From: Leptolyngbyaceae cyanobacterium C42_A2020_001
GTDB lineage: Bacteria > Cyanobacteriota > Cyanobacteriia > Leptolyngbyales > Leptolyngbyaceae
Assembly (NCBI GenBank): GCA_015272515.1
Contig: JACYLN010000022.1
Span: 1 to 64,000 of the forward strand
Direction: 5' to 3'
Length of the DNA: 64,000 nucleotides
The notes beneath the pieces were generated by a model. It had not been told where the DNA came from and made no database searches. It saw only the letters and a list, made by a program, of their open reading frames with translations. A program made the position numbers and the translations under genes. Position 1 is the stretch's first letter. Each line of letters begins with the position of its first letter. Below are positions 46,075 through 55,611 of the stretch, one piece after another.

Positions 46075-46384
46075 AGGAAACGATCGCCAAAATGTCTTTT
46101 TCAGACAACAGCACGTATTCGTCAGTACCCAGCTTGATATCGGTGCCAGCGTACTTAGAGTACAAAACCTTTTGACCAACTTTGACTTCAGGTTCTTGGC
46201 GCGAGCCATCATCGCTGCGCTTACCAGGACCGACCGCAACGACTTCACCCACTTGAGGCTTCTCCTTTGCGGTATCGGGCAAAAGGATACCACCAGCAGT
46301 TTTCTCTTCAGATGCACTGACTTTCACGAAAACGCGATCGCCCAGTGGTTGCAGGGTAGAAACGCTTAAAGAAACAGCAGCCAT
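46073..46384 (-). CDS. groES: co-chaperonin GroES
   Basis: 103 residues from ATG 46382-46384 ([18 protein letters not shown]); two codons of a longer frame are not needed. The GroES landmarks are visible: [30 protein letters not shown] (mobile loop) and [33 protein letters not shown]. It caps the GroEL ring. First gene of the groESL operon, with a CIRCE operator about 190 bp upstream of its start. Confidence 0.97.
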
Positions 46385-46576
46385 ACGCAATTCTCCAAAC
46401 TAGCGACGAGCTATGTAGACAAAAAATTCTCAGAACAATGCTGCCCGAATAGGGATTCACCAATGAAATGGTGCGTTCACTAAAACGAGCTAACATTACG
46501 GTTCAGACAAATCAAACAATGTTGGCTTGCTGAACTATCGTGACCTCTACAAGTCTAGCGGAGTTAGAGTCAATTT

Positions 46577-46603
46577 TTAGCACTCTCAACTCTTGAGTGC
46601 TAA
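46577..46603. promoter_or_regulatory. CIRCE operator (HrcA) upstream of groESL1
   Basis: TTAGCACTC (46577-46585) and GAGTGCTAA (46595-46603), separated by nine bases, match the consensus exactly, controlling groESL1 in parallel with groEL2. It is in the 307-bp gap between groES and the TPR gene. Confidence 0.97.
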
Positions 46604-46691
46604 TTTAGCCAACTGAGAGATGCAAATGCAATCACTTAGGATGTACGGGTTACCGAACGATGCTTTCTTTCCCGTCTCCCTCGCCGCCTCT

Positions 46692-48086
46692 CTACTTTTC
46701 ATTGCCAGAATCTGCTTGAGTGGCTTGCTGAATTTGAGCAGTAAAGTGATCTTCGCGGAATTTCAATTGGCGGGCGATCGCGAGTCCGCTTTGAAAGGCG
46801 GCGATCGCTGCCGGGTATTCCTTCTGTAGAAGATAAATTTGTCCTAGTTGATCGTAGGCGTTCATGATGCCGTAGGTATTGTATGCCTGCTGTTCAATAC
46901 TCACCAGAAAAGCATAGATGCGCTGAGCAGAGTCTAAGCGATTGTTTGCACGATACATCTCACCCAGTTTTTTTAGGGCATCACCCGCATCAGCAAATAG
47001 AAGTTGAGGTTGCGCGGTTTTGTAAGCAAGCTGATAATTCGCCTCTGCCAGGTCAAGCCGTCCTAAAAGCCGCTGGTTGTCCGCAATTTGCGTGATTACC
47101 TTCGGCACAGGCTTGGGATCATTCACCTTCTGGTAAAACTGAATGAGTTGTTGCTGGTAGGGAATTGCCTGAGCAGGTTGTTTTGCCTGTTCATGGATGA
47201 ACACCAGTTGAGTTAGGTAAATCGGCTCGTTAAATAGATCTTGTCGAGCTTGTGCCCGTTGCAGCAGTTCTTGATAAACTTTGGCGGCACTGGCGTAATC
47301 AAACCAACCTAAATGGAGTTGCCCCAGCACAATCAGTATCGCTTCGGTCTTGAGTGAGTCGTTGCGCTGACGAGCATCGGTTAGCACTTGTTCATATAAG
47401 CTAGCTGCTATTTTGGGCAATCGCACCTGCTGATACGCTAATCCTAAAGCTTCGACCAGTAGGATTCGCTTTGCTGTCGTCAAAAGTTCGGGTGACGTTT
47501 TGCGATCGCCCTCCAGATCTGCGAGCGGTCTCTCCGTTTGTAAGCGAATTTGATCCAGCCGTCGAGTAATATAACGCAGTTGCAAATTATTGTTTTGCAG
47601 CCATGCCACATCCCCCACCCGCCCTAACGCTTGTACCTCTTGAGTAAGTAAGCCGAGTAGCCGTCGATACCGTAATTCCTGATTCCAGGCTTCAAACGCA
47701 CCAACCGCATCACCCGCTTGCAGGCGTTTTGCCCCAATCAGGGTTAACCGATCAGCAGCGGCTGAAATTTCTCGTTGTTCCTCCGCTGTCAGGGGACGAT
47801 CCTTGTAATCGTAAGGAACCAGGGGATCATCAGAAGTAACTTCCAACGGATTCGGTGGAAACTGATCGAGTGGAGCAGGTTTCCGTTTTGCGTCAGGCTT
47901 TTGCTGGGTTGGCTGTTGGGGTTGAACCTTTGGTGGGCTAATGGGTTGGTCGTTCGTAGGTTGCTCTGGTTGCGCCTGCTGAGTCGTGGGCGGGGTCATC
48001 TGAGCGATCGCGTGATCACCTCCCATGCCCACGCCTGCCAGCATCACCATCATTCCAACTTGCCACACAACCCAACCACGAATCAT
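46692..48086 (-). CDS. secreted tetratricopeptide-repeat protein
   Basis: 464 residues. A signal peptide (WVVWQVGMMVMLAGVGMGGDHAIA) leads into a Gln/Pro/Thr-rich low-complexity linker (~30-75). The rest consists of helical TPR-like repeats, including AGDAVGAFEAWNQELRYRRLLG, DYASAAKVYQELLQRAQARQD, KQPAQAIPYQQQLIQFYQKVN and LAEANYQLAYKTAQPQ, DSAQRIYAFLVSIEQQAYNTYG, EYPAAIAAFQSGLAIARQL. No catalytic domain. It probably scaffolds periplasmic proteins. Same strand as groESL but with its own promoter region. Confidence 0.8.
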   Translation of the reverse strand: MIRGWVVWQVGMMVMLAGVGMGGDHAIAQMTPPTTQQAQPEQPTNDQPISPPKVQPQQPTQQKPDAKRKPAPLDQFPPNPLEVTSDDPLVPYDYKDRPLTAEEQREISAAADRLTLIGAKRLQAGDAVGAFEAWNQELRYRRLLGLLTQEVQALGRVGDVAWLQNNNLQLRYITRRLDQIRLQTERPLADLEGDRKTSPELLTTAKRILLVEALGLAYQQVRLPKIAASLYEQVLTDARQRNDSLKTEAILIVLGQLHLGWFDYASAAKVYQELLQRAQARQDLFNEPIYLTQLVFIHEQAKQPAQAIPYQQQLIQFYQKVNDPKPVPKVITQIADNQRLLGRLDLAEANYQLAYKTAQPQLLFADAGDALKKLGEMYRANNRLDSAQRIYAFLVSIEQQAYNTYGIMNAYDQLGQIYLLQKEYPAAIAAFQSGLAIARQLKFREDHFTAQIQQATQADSGNEK

Positions 48087-48352
48087 CCTGCTCCTCCTAA
48101 ATCATTCCTACTCAGTTATGCCACGCCAACCCAAAGTATCCCGAATTCGCTTTAATGCTGCGCCCAATATCCAAGACGACCCGCCGCCAAAACCGTTCCT
48201 CTACCCTACACCCCATCCCCCCTTTCCATTTCCCTCCCTCCACTTCTTTGTCCGTAATTTAGAATTCCGAACAAGAGCATGACATAATCTTGGTTGCATT
48301 AAACCGAGGGTGTAGGCGCATTGATTCCGAATTCAGCGAAGGATGAAGAAAC

Positions 48353-49654
48353 GTGAAGGTTCTGGTGATTGGTAATGGTGGGCGGGAGCACGCGATCGCG
48401 TGGAAGCTGTTGCAGTCGGAAAAAGTGCAGCAGGTGATTTGTGTGCCTGGAAACGGAGGAACTGCCTCCACTCCACGCTGCATGAACCTGGCGATGAATG
48501 CCCTGGATTTTGAAGGAATTGCCCGGTTTGCGCTGGTCAACGGAGTTGAGTTAATTGTGGTAGGTCCCGAAGTGCCCCTTGCCGCAGGAATCACTGATTA
48601 TTTGCAAAATCAGGGACTAAGGGTATTTGGACCCACTCGAATGGGGGCCCAAATCGAAGCCAGCAAAGCCTGGGCAAAAGCGTTGATGCAGGAGGCAAAG
48701 ATCCCGACATCTGAGGCAGTAGTATTTACTCAAGCATCGCCAGCGATCGCCTATGTGCGGCAGCAAGGCGCGCCGATTGTGGTGAAAGCCGATGGGCTAG
48801 CGGCAGGCAAAGGCGTAACTGTCGCAGAAACGGTAGAAGCCGCAGAAGTTGCGATTAATGACGTGTTTGCTGGCAAGTTTGGTGAGGCGGGAGAGCGAGT
48901 TGTACTGGAAGAATACCTGGTTGGGCAAGAAATCTCGGTTTTGGCACTCACAGACGGTATTACAGTTCGCCCGTTGGTTCCAGCACAAGACCATAAACGT
49001 ATTGGTGAGGGCGATACAGGTGCAAACACTGGTGGTATGGGTGCCTATGCTCCAGCACCGATCGCAACACCTGACTTGATGCAGCAGATTCAGCAAGAGA
49101 TTTTAGAACCTGCGATCGCTACTTTGCGAAAGCGCCAGATTGACTACCGGGGAGTTCTCTATGCCGGGTTAATGATTACGCCCAGCGGTAATCCCAAAGT
49201 CATTGAGTTTAATTGCCGCTTTGGCGATCCAGAGACACAAGTTGTTTTGCCATTACTGACAAACCCTTTGCACGAGTTGCTATTAGCCTGTGCTGAACAA
49301 CGGCTAGAGTCATTTCCCGCCATTGAATGGCAACCCGGAGCGGCTGCCTGTGTTGTGCTGGCAGCGGGAGGCTACCCAGAGGCTTATAAAAAAGGCAACT
49401 CGATTACTGGCATTGACCAGGCAGAGGCACGGGGGGCGTTTGTATTTCACGCTGGAACTCAACGACGTGGACAAAATCTGGTCACTGATGGCGGACGCGT
49501 ACTGGGCGTAACCGCACTGGGAGAAGACTTTGAAGCAGCGATCGCCCATGCCTATGGAGCAGTTGAACAGATTCACTTTGATGAAATGTACTACCGACGC
49601 GACATTGGGCATCGAGTTAGAAGCATTAAGCCCTCACTTAACATAGAGTTGTAA
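48353..49654 (+). CDS. purD: phosphoribosylamine--glycine ligase
   Basis: 433 residues from a GTG start at 48353, with GAAGGA upstream. Motifs: VLVIGNGGREHAIAWKL, the ATP-grasp VVKADGLAAGKGVTVAETVEAAE, EEYLVGQEISVLALTDG, and IEFNCRFGDPETQVVLPLL. It catalyses the second step of purine synthesis. It precedes nblS by 87 bp in the same direction, an arrangement I remember from other cyanobacteria. Confidence 0.97.
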   Translation: MKVLVIGNGGREHAIAWKLLQSEKVQQVICVPGNGGTASTPRCMNLAMNALDFEGIARFALVNGVELIVVGPEVPLAAGITDYLQNQGLRVFGPTRMGAQIEASKAWAKALMQEAKIPTSEAVVFTQASPAIAYVRQQGAPIVVKADGLAAGKGVTVAETVEAAEVAINDVFAGKFGEAGERVVLEEYLVGQEISVLALTDGITVRPLVPAQDHKRIGEGDTGANTGGMGAYAPAPIATPDLMQQIQQEILEPAIATLRKRQIDYRGVLYAGLMITPSGNPKVIEFNCRFGDPETQVVLPLLTNPLHELLLACAEQRLESFPAIEWQPGAAACVVLAAGGYPEAYKKGNSITGIDQAEARGAFVFHAGTQRRGQNLVTDGGRVLGVTALGEDFEAAIAHAYGAVEQIHFDEMYYRRDIGHRVRSIKPSLNIEL

Positions 49655-49741
49655 AGGATAGTTGTGAGTTTGTGTGAACTTGTTAGAAAATTAGTAACTA
49701 ACGACTATGTTCGTCACCAAACTACGGGATACTAATCAGCT

Positions 49742-51820
49742 TTGCTCGCTTTTCTGAAACGAATTCAAGATGCGCTCTCCCACTGGTGGTCTGAGTTTAC
49801 CCTCCAGACCAAGTTGATGGCAGTGGCGACGCTTGTTGTGTCCTTACTCATGAGCGGTCTCACCTTCTGGGCAGTCAACACCATTCAGCAAGATGCCCGC
49901 ATCAATGACACTCGCTTTGGTCGGGATCTGGGCTTGCTGCTGGCTGCCAACGTTACCCCTTTGATTGGAGAAAATAACCTCACAGAACTTGCCCGCTTCT
50001 CTCATCGCTTTTATAGCAGCACCTCCAGTGTTCGCTATATGTTGTATGCCGATGAGCAAGGCGCAATTTACCTGGGAATTCCCTTCTCAGAATCCGAGGT
50101 GCAAAATTCTCTCACGATTCGTCGCAAAATTCACTTACCCGACGATTACGCCACAAATACCGATGCACCGATGGTACGGCAACACCTGACTCCAGATGGT
50201 GAAGTGACCGATGTATTTGTGCCAATTATCTATGAGGGAGCTTACAAAGGAGTCCTAGCAATTGGGACAAATCCGAACCCCACCGTTGTTACATCCTCTC
50301 ACTTGACCCGTGATGTCACGATCGCCGTGTTTGTTTCTATTTGGGTCATGGTAATTTTGGGAGCCGTTTTCAACGCGCTTACCATCACCAAACCAATCAA
50401 GGAATTGTTGGTAGGAGTCAAAAATATTGCCTCTGGTAACTTCAAACAGCGAGTTGATCTACCCTTTGGCGGTGAATTAGGGGAACTGATCGTCAGCTTT
50501 AACGAGATGGCGGAGCGGCTAGAGCGTTACGAAGAGCAAAACATTGAAGAACTCACAGCAGAAAAAGCCAAACTGGAAACGCTGGTTTCCACCATTGCTG
50601 ATGGAGCCGTTCTGCTGGATACAAATCTGAATGTGGTGTTGGTCAACCCAACTGCTCGTCGGCTATTTGTTTGGGAAGGGCAGAAAATTGAGGGAAACAA
50701 TGTTCTGTACCTTCTGCCAGCAGCCGTTCAGACAGAAATTACTCGTCCGCTCTACCGAATGGCACAGGGCGAAATGCGGGAAGGTGGGGAATTTCGCGTC
50801 ACGCTTAAAGACCCAGTAGATCGCACCATTCGCATTCTTCTTACTAGCGTGCTTGATTTGTACCGTGAGAACGTGAAAGGCGTTGCTATCACAGTTCAAG
50901 ACATCACCCGCGAAGCCGAACTCAACGAGGCCAAAAGCCAGTTTATCAGCAACGTCTCTCATGAACTGAGAACTCCCCTATTTAACATCAAGTCGTTCAT
51001 TGAGACGCTGTATGAATATGGCGAAGATTTGAGTTTCGATGAGCGGCGCGAGTTTTTAGAGACTGCTAACCGTGAGACTGATCGCCTCACTCGCCTAGTG
51101 AACGACGTGCTGGATCTGTCTCGGTTGGAATCTTGTAAACTCTACAACTTTGAAGCGGTAGACTTGGCGCAACCCATCGAGCAAACGCTGCGAACATACC
51201 AGCTCAACGCCCGCGATAAAGGGATTGAGCTTAGCCAGGAAATTCAGCCCAATCTCCCGCCTGTGTTAGGGCACTACGATTTGCTGTTGCAAGTTTTCAC
51301 TAATCTGGTGGGGAATTCTCTCAAATTCACTGAATCTGGCGGCAAAGTTATGATTCGGGCATACGCGTTAGAACCTGAATCAAATGACCCTAGCAATGGC
51401 TCTGAACTCGGCGAACCATCTACTCTAATTCGGGCATACGCGTTAGAACCTGAATCAAACGACCCCAGCAATGGCTCTGAACTCGGCGAACCATCTACTC
51501 TAATTCGGCGAGTACGGGTAGAAATTTCTGATACAGGCATTGGCATTGCCTCTGAGGATCAGATCGCGATTTTCGATCGCTTCTTCCGGGTTGAAAACCG
51601 AGTTCACACCCTGGAAGGAACTGGCTTGGGATTATCGATCGTGCGTAATATTATCGAAAAACATCGCAGCCGTGTTCATCTGGTTAGTGAAGTTGGCGTA
51701 GGCACAACCTTCTGGTTTGATTTAGCCGTCTTCCAAGACACGAAACCGGCTACAGAACTCGCCTTGCCAAATACTCTACTGGAAGCAAACCCTGATTCCG
51801 CGATCGCGGTTGCATCCTGA
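49742..51820 (+). CDS. nblS: sensor histidine kinase NblS (Hik33/DspA)
   Basis: 692 residues from a TTG at 49742; an in-frame TAA at 49733-49735 excludes any earlier start. The order is: membrane helix (~24-43, AVATLVVSLLMSGLTFWAV), a periplasmic loop, a second helix (~195-215), HAMP (ALTITKPIKELLVGVKNIASGNFKQRVD), PAS (~280-390, TLVSTIADGAVLLDTNLNVVLVNPTARRLF), HisKA with phospho-accepting His at about 406 (FISNVSHELRTPLFN), and HATPase (NLVGNSLKFTE, VRVEISDTGIGI, GTGLGLSIVRN). It controls photosynthesis and high-light/nutrient responses with RpaB. A 25-residue block is tandemly duplicated at residues ~538-587 between the N and G1 boxes. Confidence 0.95.
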   Translation: MLAFLKRIQDALSHWWSEFTLQTKLMAVATLVVSLLMSGLTFWAVNTIQQDARINDTRFGRDLGLLLAANVTPLIGENNLTELARFSHRFYSSTSSVRYMLYADEQGAIYLGIPFSESEVQNSLTIRRKIHLPDDYATNTDAPMVRQHLTPDGEVTDVFVPIIYEGAYKGVLAIGTNPNPTVVTSSHLTRDVTIAVFVSIWVMVILGAVFNALTITKPIKELLVGVKNIASGNFKQRVDLPFGGELGELIVSFNEMAERLERYEEQNIEELTAEKAKLETLVSTIADGAVLLDTNLNVVLVNPTARRLFVWEGQKIEGNNVLYLLPAAVQTEITRPLYRMAQGEMREGGEFRVTLKDPVDRTIRILLTSVLDLYRENVKGVAITVQDITREAELNEAKSQFISNVSHELRTPLFNIKSFIETLYEYGEDLSFDERREFLETANRETDRLTRLVNDVLDLSRLESCKLYNFEAVDLAQPIEQTLRTYQLNARDKGIELSQEIQPNLPPVLGHYDLLLQVFTNLVGNSLKFTESGGKVMIRAYALEPESNDPSNGSELGEPSTLIRAYALEPESNDPSNGSELGEPSTLIRRVRVEISDTGIGIASEDQIAIFDRFFRVENRVHTLEGTGLGLSIVRNIIEKHRSRVHLVSEVGVGTTFWFDLAVFQDTKPATELALPNTLLEANPDSAIAVAS
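51353..51502 (+). repeat. 75-bp tandem duplication inside nblS
   Basis: Two in-frame copies, 51353-51427 and 51428-51502, each encode IRAYALEPESNDPSNGSELG plus EPSTL. The copies differ at two third-codon positions only (AAT/AAC and CCT/CCC), both synonymous. Confidence 0.95.
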
Positions 51821-51837
51821 ACCTGATTTAGCCAAAA

Positions 51838-52191
51838 CTAGCTCGCCAGCGTAATAAACAGACTGAACAGAAGCAACCCAATCAAAACCATCCACACCAG
51901 GTTATGAGAAAACCAGACCCTGAGACGCACACGAGGTGTATAGCCCGCCGTAGGACTGGCAATCCCTTGATCGCGATCGCGATATAGCGTACAGTCCATC
52001 GCGTAAGGTCGCTTCGGAAAATTGCACGTATCATCCTCATGATAGGCACACGTCGTACACAGCGGCTCACCATCCATTGCCCGATACAGCTTCATTCCCG
52101 GATGCCCATAGGCTTTGAGCACGGTTCGGCAATAAGGACACTCCAGCGCTTGCGAATCAACAGGTTGGTGACACTTGGGGCAATCTGGCAT
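51838..52191 (-). CDS. zinc-ribbon protein with C-terminal membrane helix
   Basis: 117 residues from ATG 52189-52191 (MPDCPKCHQPVDSQALECPYC); a longer frame would read a low-complexity region. Two CxxC knuckles (CPKC and CPYC, residues 4-21) form an N-terminal zinc ribbon, and further Cys residues occur at CTTCAYHEDDTCNFPKRPYAMDC. The C-terminus is one membrane helix (NLVWMVLIGLLLFSLFITLAS). It converges on nblS, 17 bp apart. A conserved cyanobacterial protein of unknown role, perhaps a metal- or redox-responsive membrane protein. Confidence 0.8.
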   Translation of the reverse strand: MPDCPKCHQPVDSQALECPYCRTVLKAYGHPGMKLYRAMDGEPLCTTCAYHEDDTCNFPKRPYAMDCTLYRDRDQGIASPTAGYTPRVRLRVWFSHNLVWMVLIGLLLFSLFITLAS

Positions 52192-52361
52192 GGGAAGGAG
52201 GGAAAGGATGGTGAGGGAGAGGGGGCGACAAGGGAGGTTGGGGAGCAAAAAGGATTCTAGATTGAAGATTTTGGACTGAGAATAACGCCATTTATAGAAT
52301 CGGCAATCAATAATCTTAAATCTCAAATTCTTTTGTCTTCTGCCTCCTGACTCCTGAGTTC

Positions 52362-53234
52362 TTAAACATACTTCTCTAACAACAAACTCAATCGCTGTTT
52401 GGCTTCTGCGGATAGCTTATCGAGCGGCGTGAGAATGGCATACTTTAATGCCGAGAAGGCATCGGATTCGGGAGGAGCTTCAGTCAGGCGACGAACAGTT
52501 TCTTGAATCACTTTTTGGGCATTGATGGCGTTGCGCTGTAAGTTGGCAATCACCATATCTACGGTAACGCTGTCATGATCGGGATGCCAACAGTCATAAT
52601 CCGTGACCAGAGCAAGGGTAGCATAGGCAATTTCGGCTTCTCGCGCCAATTTTGCTTCGGGCAGGTTGGTCATGCCGATAATGGTAGCTCCCCAACTGCG
52701 ATACAGGTTGGATTCTGCTTTGGTTGAGAAGGCGGGACCTTCCATACAGACGTAGGTGCCGCCTCGATGGAGCGTAACGTCAGTTAAATTCAGGCTGGCA
52801 ACGGCATCTGCCAAAACTCCAGCCAGTTTAGGGCACACTGGATCGCCAAAGGCAATATGTGCCACAATACCGTCCCCGAAAAAGGTTGAGATCCGGTTTT
52901 TGGTGCGATCGATGAACTGATCAGGCACCACCATGTCAAGCGGTTTTGCTTCTTCTTTCAACGAGCCAACCGCAGACGCTGAAATTAAATATTTCACTCC
53001 CAAACTTTTCATAGCATAGATGTTTGCCCGAAAAGGCAACTCAGACGGTAGAAGATGGTGGTTTCGTCCGTGGCGTGCCAAAAAAGCTACACGAACTCCC
53101 TCTAAAGTTCCTAGAATCAGTGAGTCGGATGGTTTGCCAAAGGGTGTCTCAACCTCAACTTCTTCCACATCTTTGAGCGCTTCCATCTTGTAAAGTCCAC
53201 TACCGCCAATAATGCCAACTCTAACCTCAGCCAT
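52362..53234 (-). CDS. mtnP: S-methyl-5'-thioadenosine phosphorylase
   Basis: 290 residues from ATG 53232-53234 ([18 protein letters not shown]). Family motifs: [94 protein letters not shown]. It splits methylthioadenosine by phosphorolysis, recycling the methylthio group to methionine after spermidine or other aminopropyl transfer. Other salvage genes are not adjacent. Confidence 0.95.
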   Translation of the reverse strand: MAEVRVGIIGGSGLYKMEALKDVEEVEVETPFGKPSDSLILGTLEGVRVAFLARHGRNHHLLPSELPFRANIYAMKSLGVKYLISASAVGSLKEEAKPLDMVVPDQFIDRTKNRISTFFGDGIVAHIAFGDPVCPKLAGVLADAVASLNLTDVTLHRGGTYVCMEGPAFSTKAESNLYRSWGATIIGMTNLPEAKLAREAEIAYATLALVTDYDCWHPDHDSVTVDMVIANLQRNAINAQKVIQETVRRLTEAPPESDAFSALKYAILTPLDKLSAEAKQRLSLLLEKYV

Positions 53235-53421
53235 GATGTCTCTGCGCCCACTAACAAATTGCCCTAGCATTCTACGATGTTCTGTTCTTCTATCACTGCC
53301 TCTTCGCGCTTAATGCGTTTCGGTTGTTTTGTCTACTTCCCCGGAGAGTAGACAAACGTTTTTTTTTTCTGATTTGCTAATTACACTCCCGTTTTGCCAT
53401 TGGGCAAGCTGCCAAAAACTT

Positions 53422-55554
53422 ATGTTGGATGCTTTGCACAGTCTTTTTAGCTCTAGTCCGTTTATTCCGCATGGTCACTGCTATCTATGGAAACCTGGAT
53501 TGGTATGGCTCCATGTGTTGTCGGATACGCTGATTGCGGTCGCCTACTATTCCATCCCCATCACCCTTTTGTATTTCGTCCGCAGACGACGCGATCTACC
53601 ATTCAACTGGATCTTTTTGTTGTTTGGTGCATTCATCGTGTTTTGCGGCACCACTCACTTGATGGAAGTTTGGACGCTCTGGCATCCCACGTACTGGTCT
53701 TCTGGCGTGTTAAAGAGCGCAACAGCAGCCATTTCACTCTTCACAGCTTTTCAACTGGTTCCAATCGTACCTAAAGCTTTAGCACTGCCCAGCCCAGCCC
53801 AGCTCCGGCAAACTAACCAGGAACTGCAAGCCCAAATTGCAGAACGATTGCGAGTGGAGCAAGAACTCAAGCAATATCAGGATCAATTGGAACAACTGGT
53901 TACCGAACGAACTGCCCAGCTTGAAGCTTCAAACCAGCAAACAAAAGCGCTATTAGTTAGCGAACAAGAAGCACGCAAGCAAACGGAAGCAGCAAGGCTG
54001 GAAATTCAAATCTATGCCGATCGCCTGACTATTGCGCTAGATGCCGCCAAGATGGGCTTATTGGCATGGGATATTGCCTCTGATCAGGTTTACTGGACTC
54101 CTTACCACGAAATTATTTTTGGCTACGAACCGGGCACTTCAGCAAGAACTTACACCGATTGGGCAAATCGGATTCATCCAGAAGATTTGGCAACCGTTGA
54201 AGCACAGATTCAAACTGCCCTACAAAATTGCCAGGATTACGATTTTGAGTATCGCTTGCGCTTGCCCAATGGCGAAATTCGCTGGGTAGATGCTTTTGGA
54301 CGGGGTGAATACAATGCTGATGGTTCAGTGAGCCATATGGTAGGCGTTGTTCAAGACATTACCAAACGCAAACTTGCAGAAGAAACGCTGCGCCAAAGTG
54401 AAGAAACCGCACGACGACAACTTGCTGAAATTGAAGCCATTTATGCTACCGCACCCATTGGGCTATGTGTATTAGACCGGGAATTTCGCTTTGTTCGGAT
54501 CAACGACTTTTTAGCGGAAATTAACGGAGTTCAGGCTTCTGAGCATATCGGGCGACCAGTGCGGGAAGTTTTGCCTGAACTAGGAGAAATACAAGAAAGT
54601 TTTTTCCAGGAAGTGGTACAAACGGGTAAACCTATTTTGAATCAGCAGGTGCATGGCACCATTCCCGGACAACCTGACAGAGAACGAGATTGGTTGACCA
54701 GCTATTACCCATTGCGAAGTGGTAATGACCAAATTTTGGGTATTAATGTCACAGTTCAGGAAATTACTGAGCAGAAATTAGCAGAACAGGCTTTGCAAGA
54801 ACGTGCTAACGAACTAACGCAACTGAACGCGATTCTGGCGCAAACTACGGCGCTTTTACAAGAGCGTAATCGTGATTTGGATCAGTTTGCTTACGTCGTC
54901 TCTCATGATTTGAAGGCACCATTGCGGGCGATCGCAAATCTGTCTGTCTGGATTGAAGAAGACTTGATGGATCAAATTCCTGAGGAAAACCAGAAGCAAC
55001 TGCAATTGCTGCGATCGCGCGTTTACCGTATGGAAGCTCTGATCAATGGCTTGCTTCAATACTCCCGCATTGGACGAATTGAGGCAAAAATCGAAACCTT
55101 TGAAGTCAAGGATTTACTCAACGAAACTGTAGATTCTCTGGCACCTCCACCAACCTTTACGGTTGAGATCGGGGCGGATATGCCAACATTAACTACCCGA
55201 CGATTGCTTCTCGGTCAAGTCTTTGCCAACTTGATCAGCAACGCCATTAAGCACCACGATCGCACGGATGGAGTAGTTCGCGTTTCTGTTGAGGATAAAG
55301 GCTCGTTTCTAGAATTTGCCGTATCCGATGACGGACCTGGGATTGAACCTCAGTATCACACCAAAATTTTCACTATTTTCCAAACGCTCAAAGCCCGTGA
55401 TGAACAAGAGAATACGGGAATTGGATTATCAATTGTAAAGAAAATTGTGGAAACAGAAGGGGGGACTGTTTACGTGGAGTCTCAAGTAGGGGGAGGTACA
55501 ACCTTCCGATTTACCTGGTTAAAGCAACCCAAAACGGCGATTGCCGTTGGCTAA
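53422..55554 (+). CDS. ethylene-receptor-like sensor histidine kinase
   Basis: About 710 residues from ATG 53422 (MLDALHSLF); the frame is open from a TTG at 53329 but that tail lacks domain features. Residues ~25-110 form three membrane helices with the ethylene-binding signature WLHVLSDTLIAVAYYSIPI and FGAFIVFCGTTHLMEVWTLW, in which Cys and His four residues apart coordinate Cu(I). Coiled-coil (~155-220) and two PAS domains with PAC segments (YDFEYRLRLPNGEIRWVDAFGRGEYNADG, then QASEHIGRPVREVLPEL) follow. The kinase core shows FAYVVSHDLKAPLRAI and FANLISNAIKHHD, DDGPGIE, NTGIGLSIV. It presumably senses ethylene or a related small ligand. No response regulator is adjacent. Confidence 0.92.
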   Translation: MLDALHSLFSSSPFIPHGHCYLWKPGLVWLHVLSDTLIAVAYYSIPITLLYFVRRRRDLPFNWIFLLFGAFIVFCGTTHLMEVWTLWHPTYWSSGVLKSATAAISLFTAFQLVPIVPKALALPSPAQLRQTNQELQAQIAERLRVEQELKQYQDQLEQLVTERTAQLEASNQQTKALLVSEQEARKQTEAARLEIQIYADRLTIALDAAKMGLLAWDIASDQVYWTPYHEIIFGYEPGTSARTYTDWANRIHPEDLATVEAQIQTALQNCQDYDFEYRLRLPNGEIRWVDAFGRGEYNADGSVSHMVGVVQDITKRKLAEETLRQSEETARRQLAEIEAIYATAPIGLCVLDREFRFVRINDFLAEINGVQASEHIGRPVREVLPELGEIQESFFQEVVQTGKPILNQQVHGTIPGQPDRERDWLTSYYPLRSGNDQILGINVTVQEITEQKLAEQALQERANELTQLNAILAQTTALLQERNRDLDQFAYVVSHDLKAPLRAIANLSVWIEEDLMDQIPEENQKQLQLLRSRVYRMEALINGLLQYSRIGRIEAKIETFEVKDLLNETVDSLAPPPTFTVEIGADMPTLTTRRLLLGQVFANLISNAIKHHDRTDGVVRVSVEDKGSFLEFAVSDDGPGIEPQYHTKIFTIFQTLKARDEQENTGIGLSIVKKIVETEGGTVYVESQVGGGTTFRFTWLKQPKTAIAVG

Positions 55555-55557
55555 ACC

Positions 55558-55593
55558 CTCAAATCCCCCAAAACAAAAATGGGGGGATTTGAG
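55558..55593. terminator. 12-bp perfect hairpin between the receptor kinase and pilT
   Basis: CTCAAATCCCCC (55558-55569) pairs with GGGGGATTTGAG (55582-55593). It starts 4 bp after the kinase stop and precedes the end of convergent pilT, so it probably terminates both. Confidence 0.7.
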
Positions 55594-55611
55594 AAAACAC
55601 AATGGCAGAGA

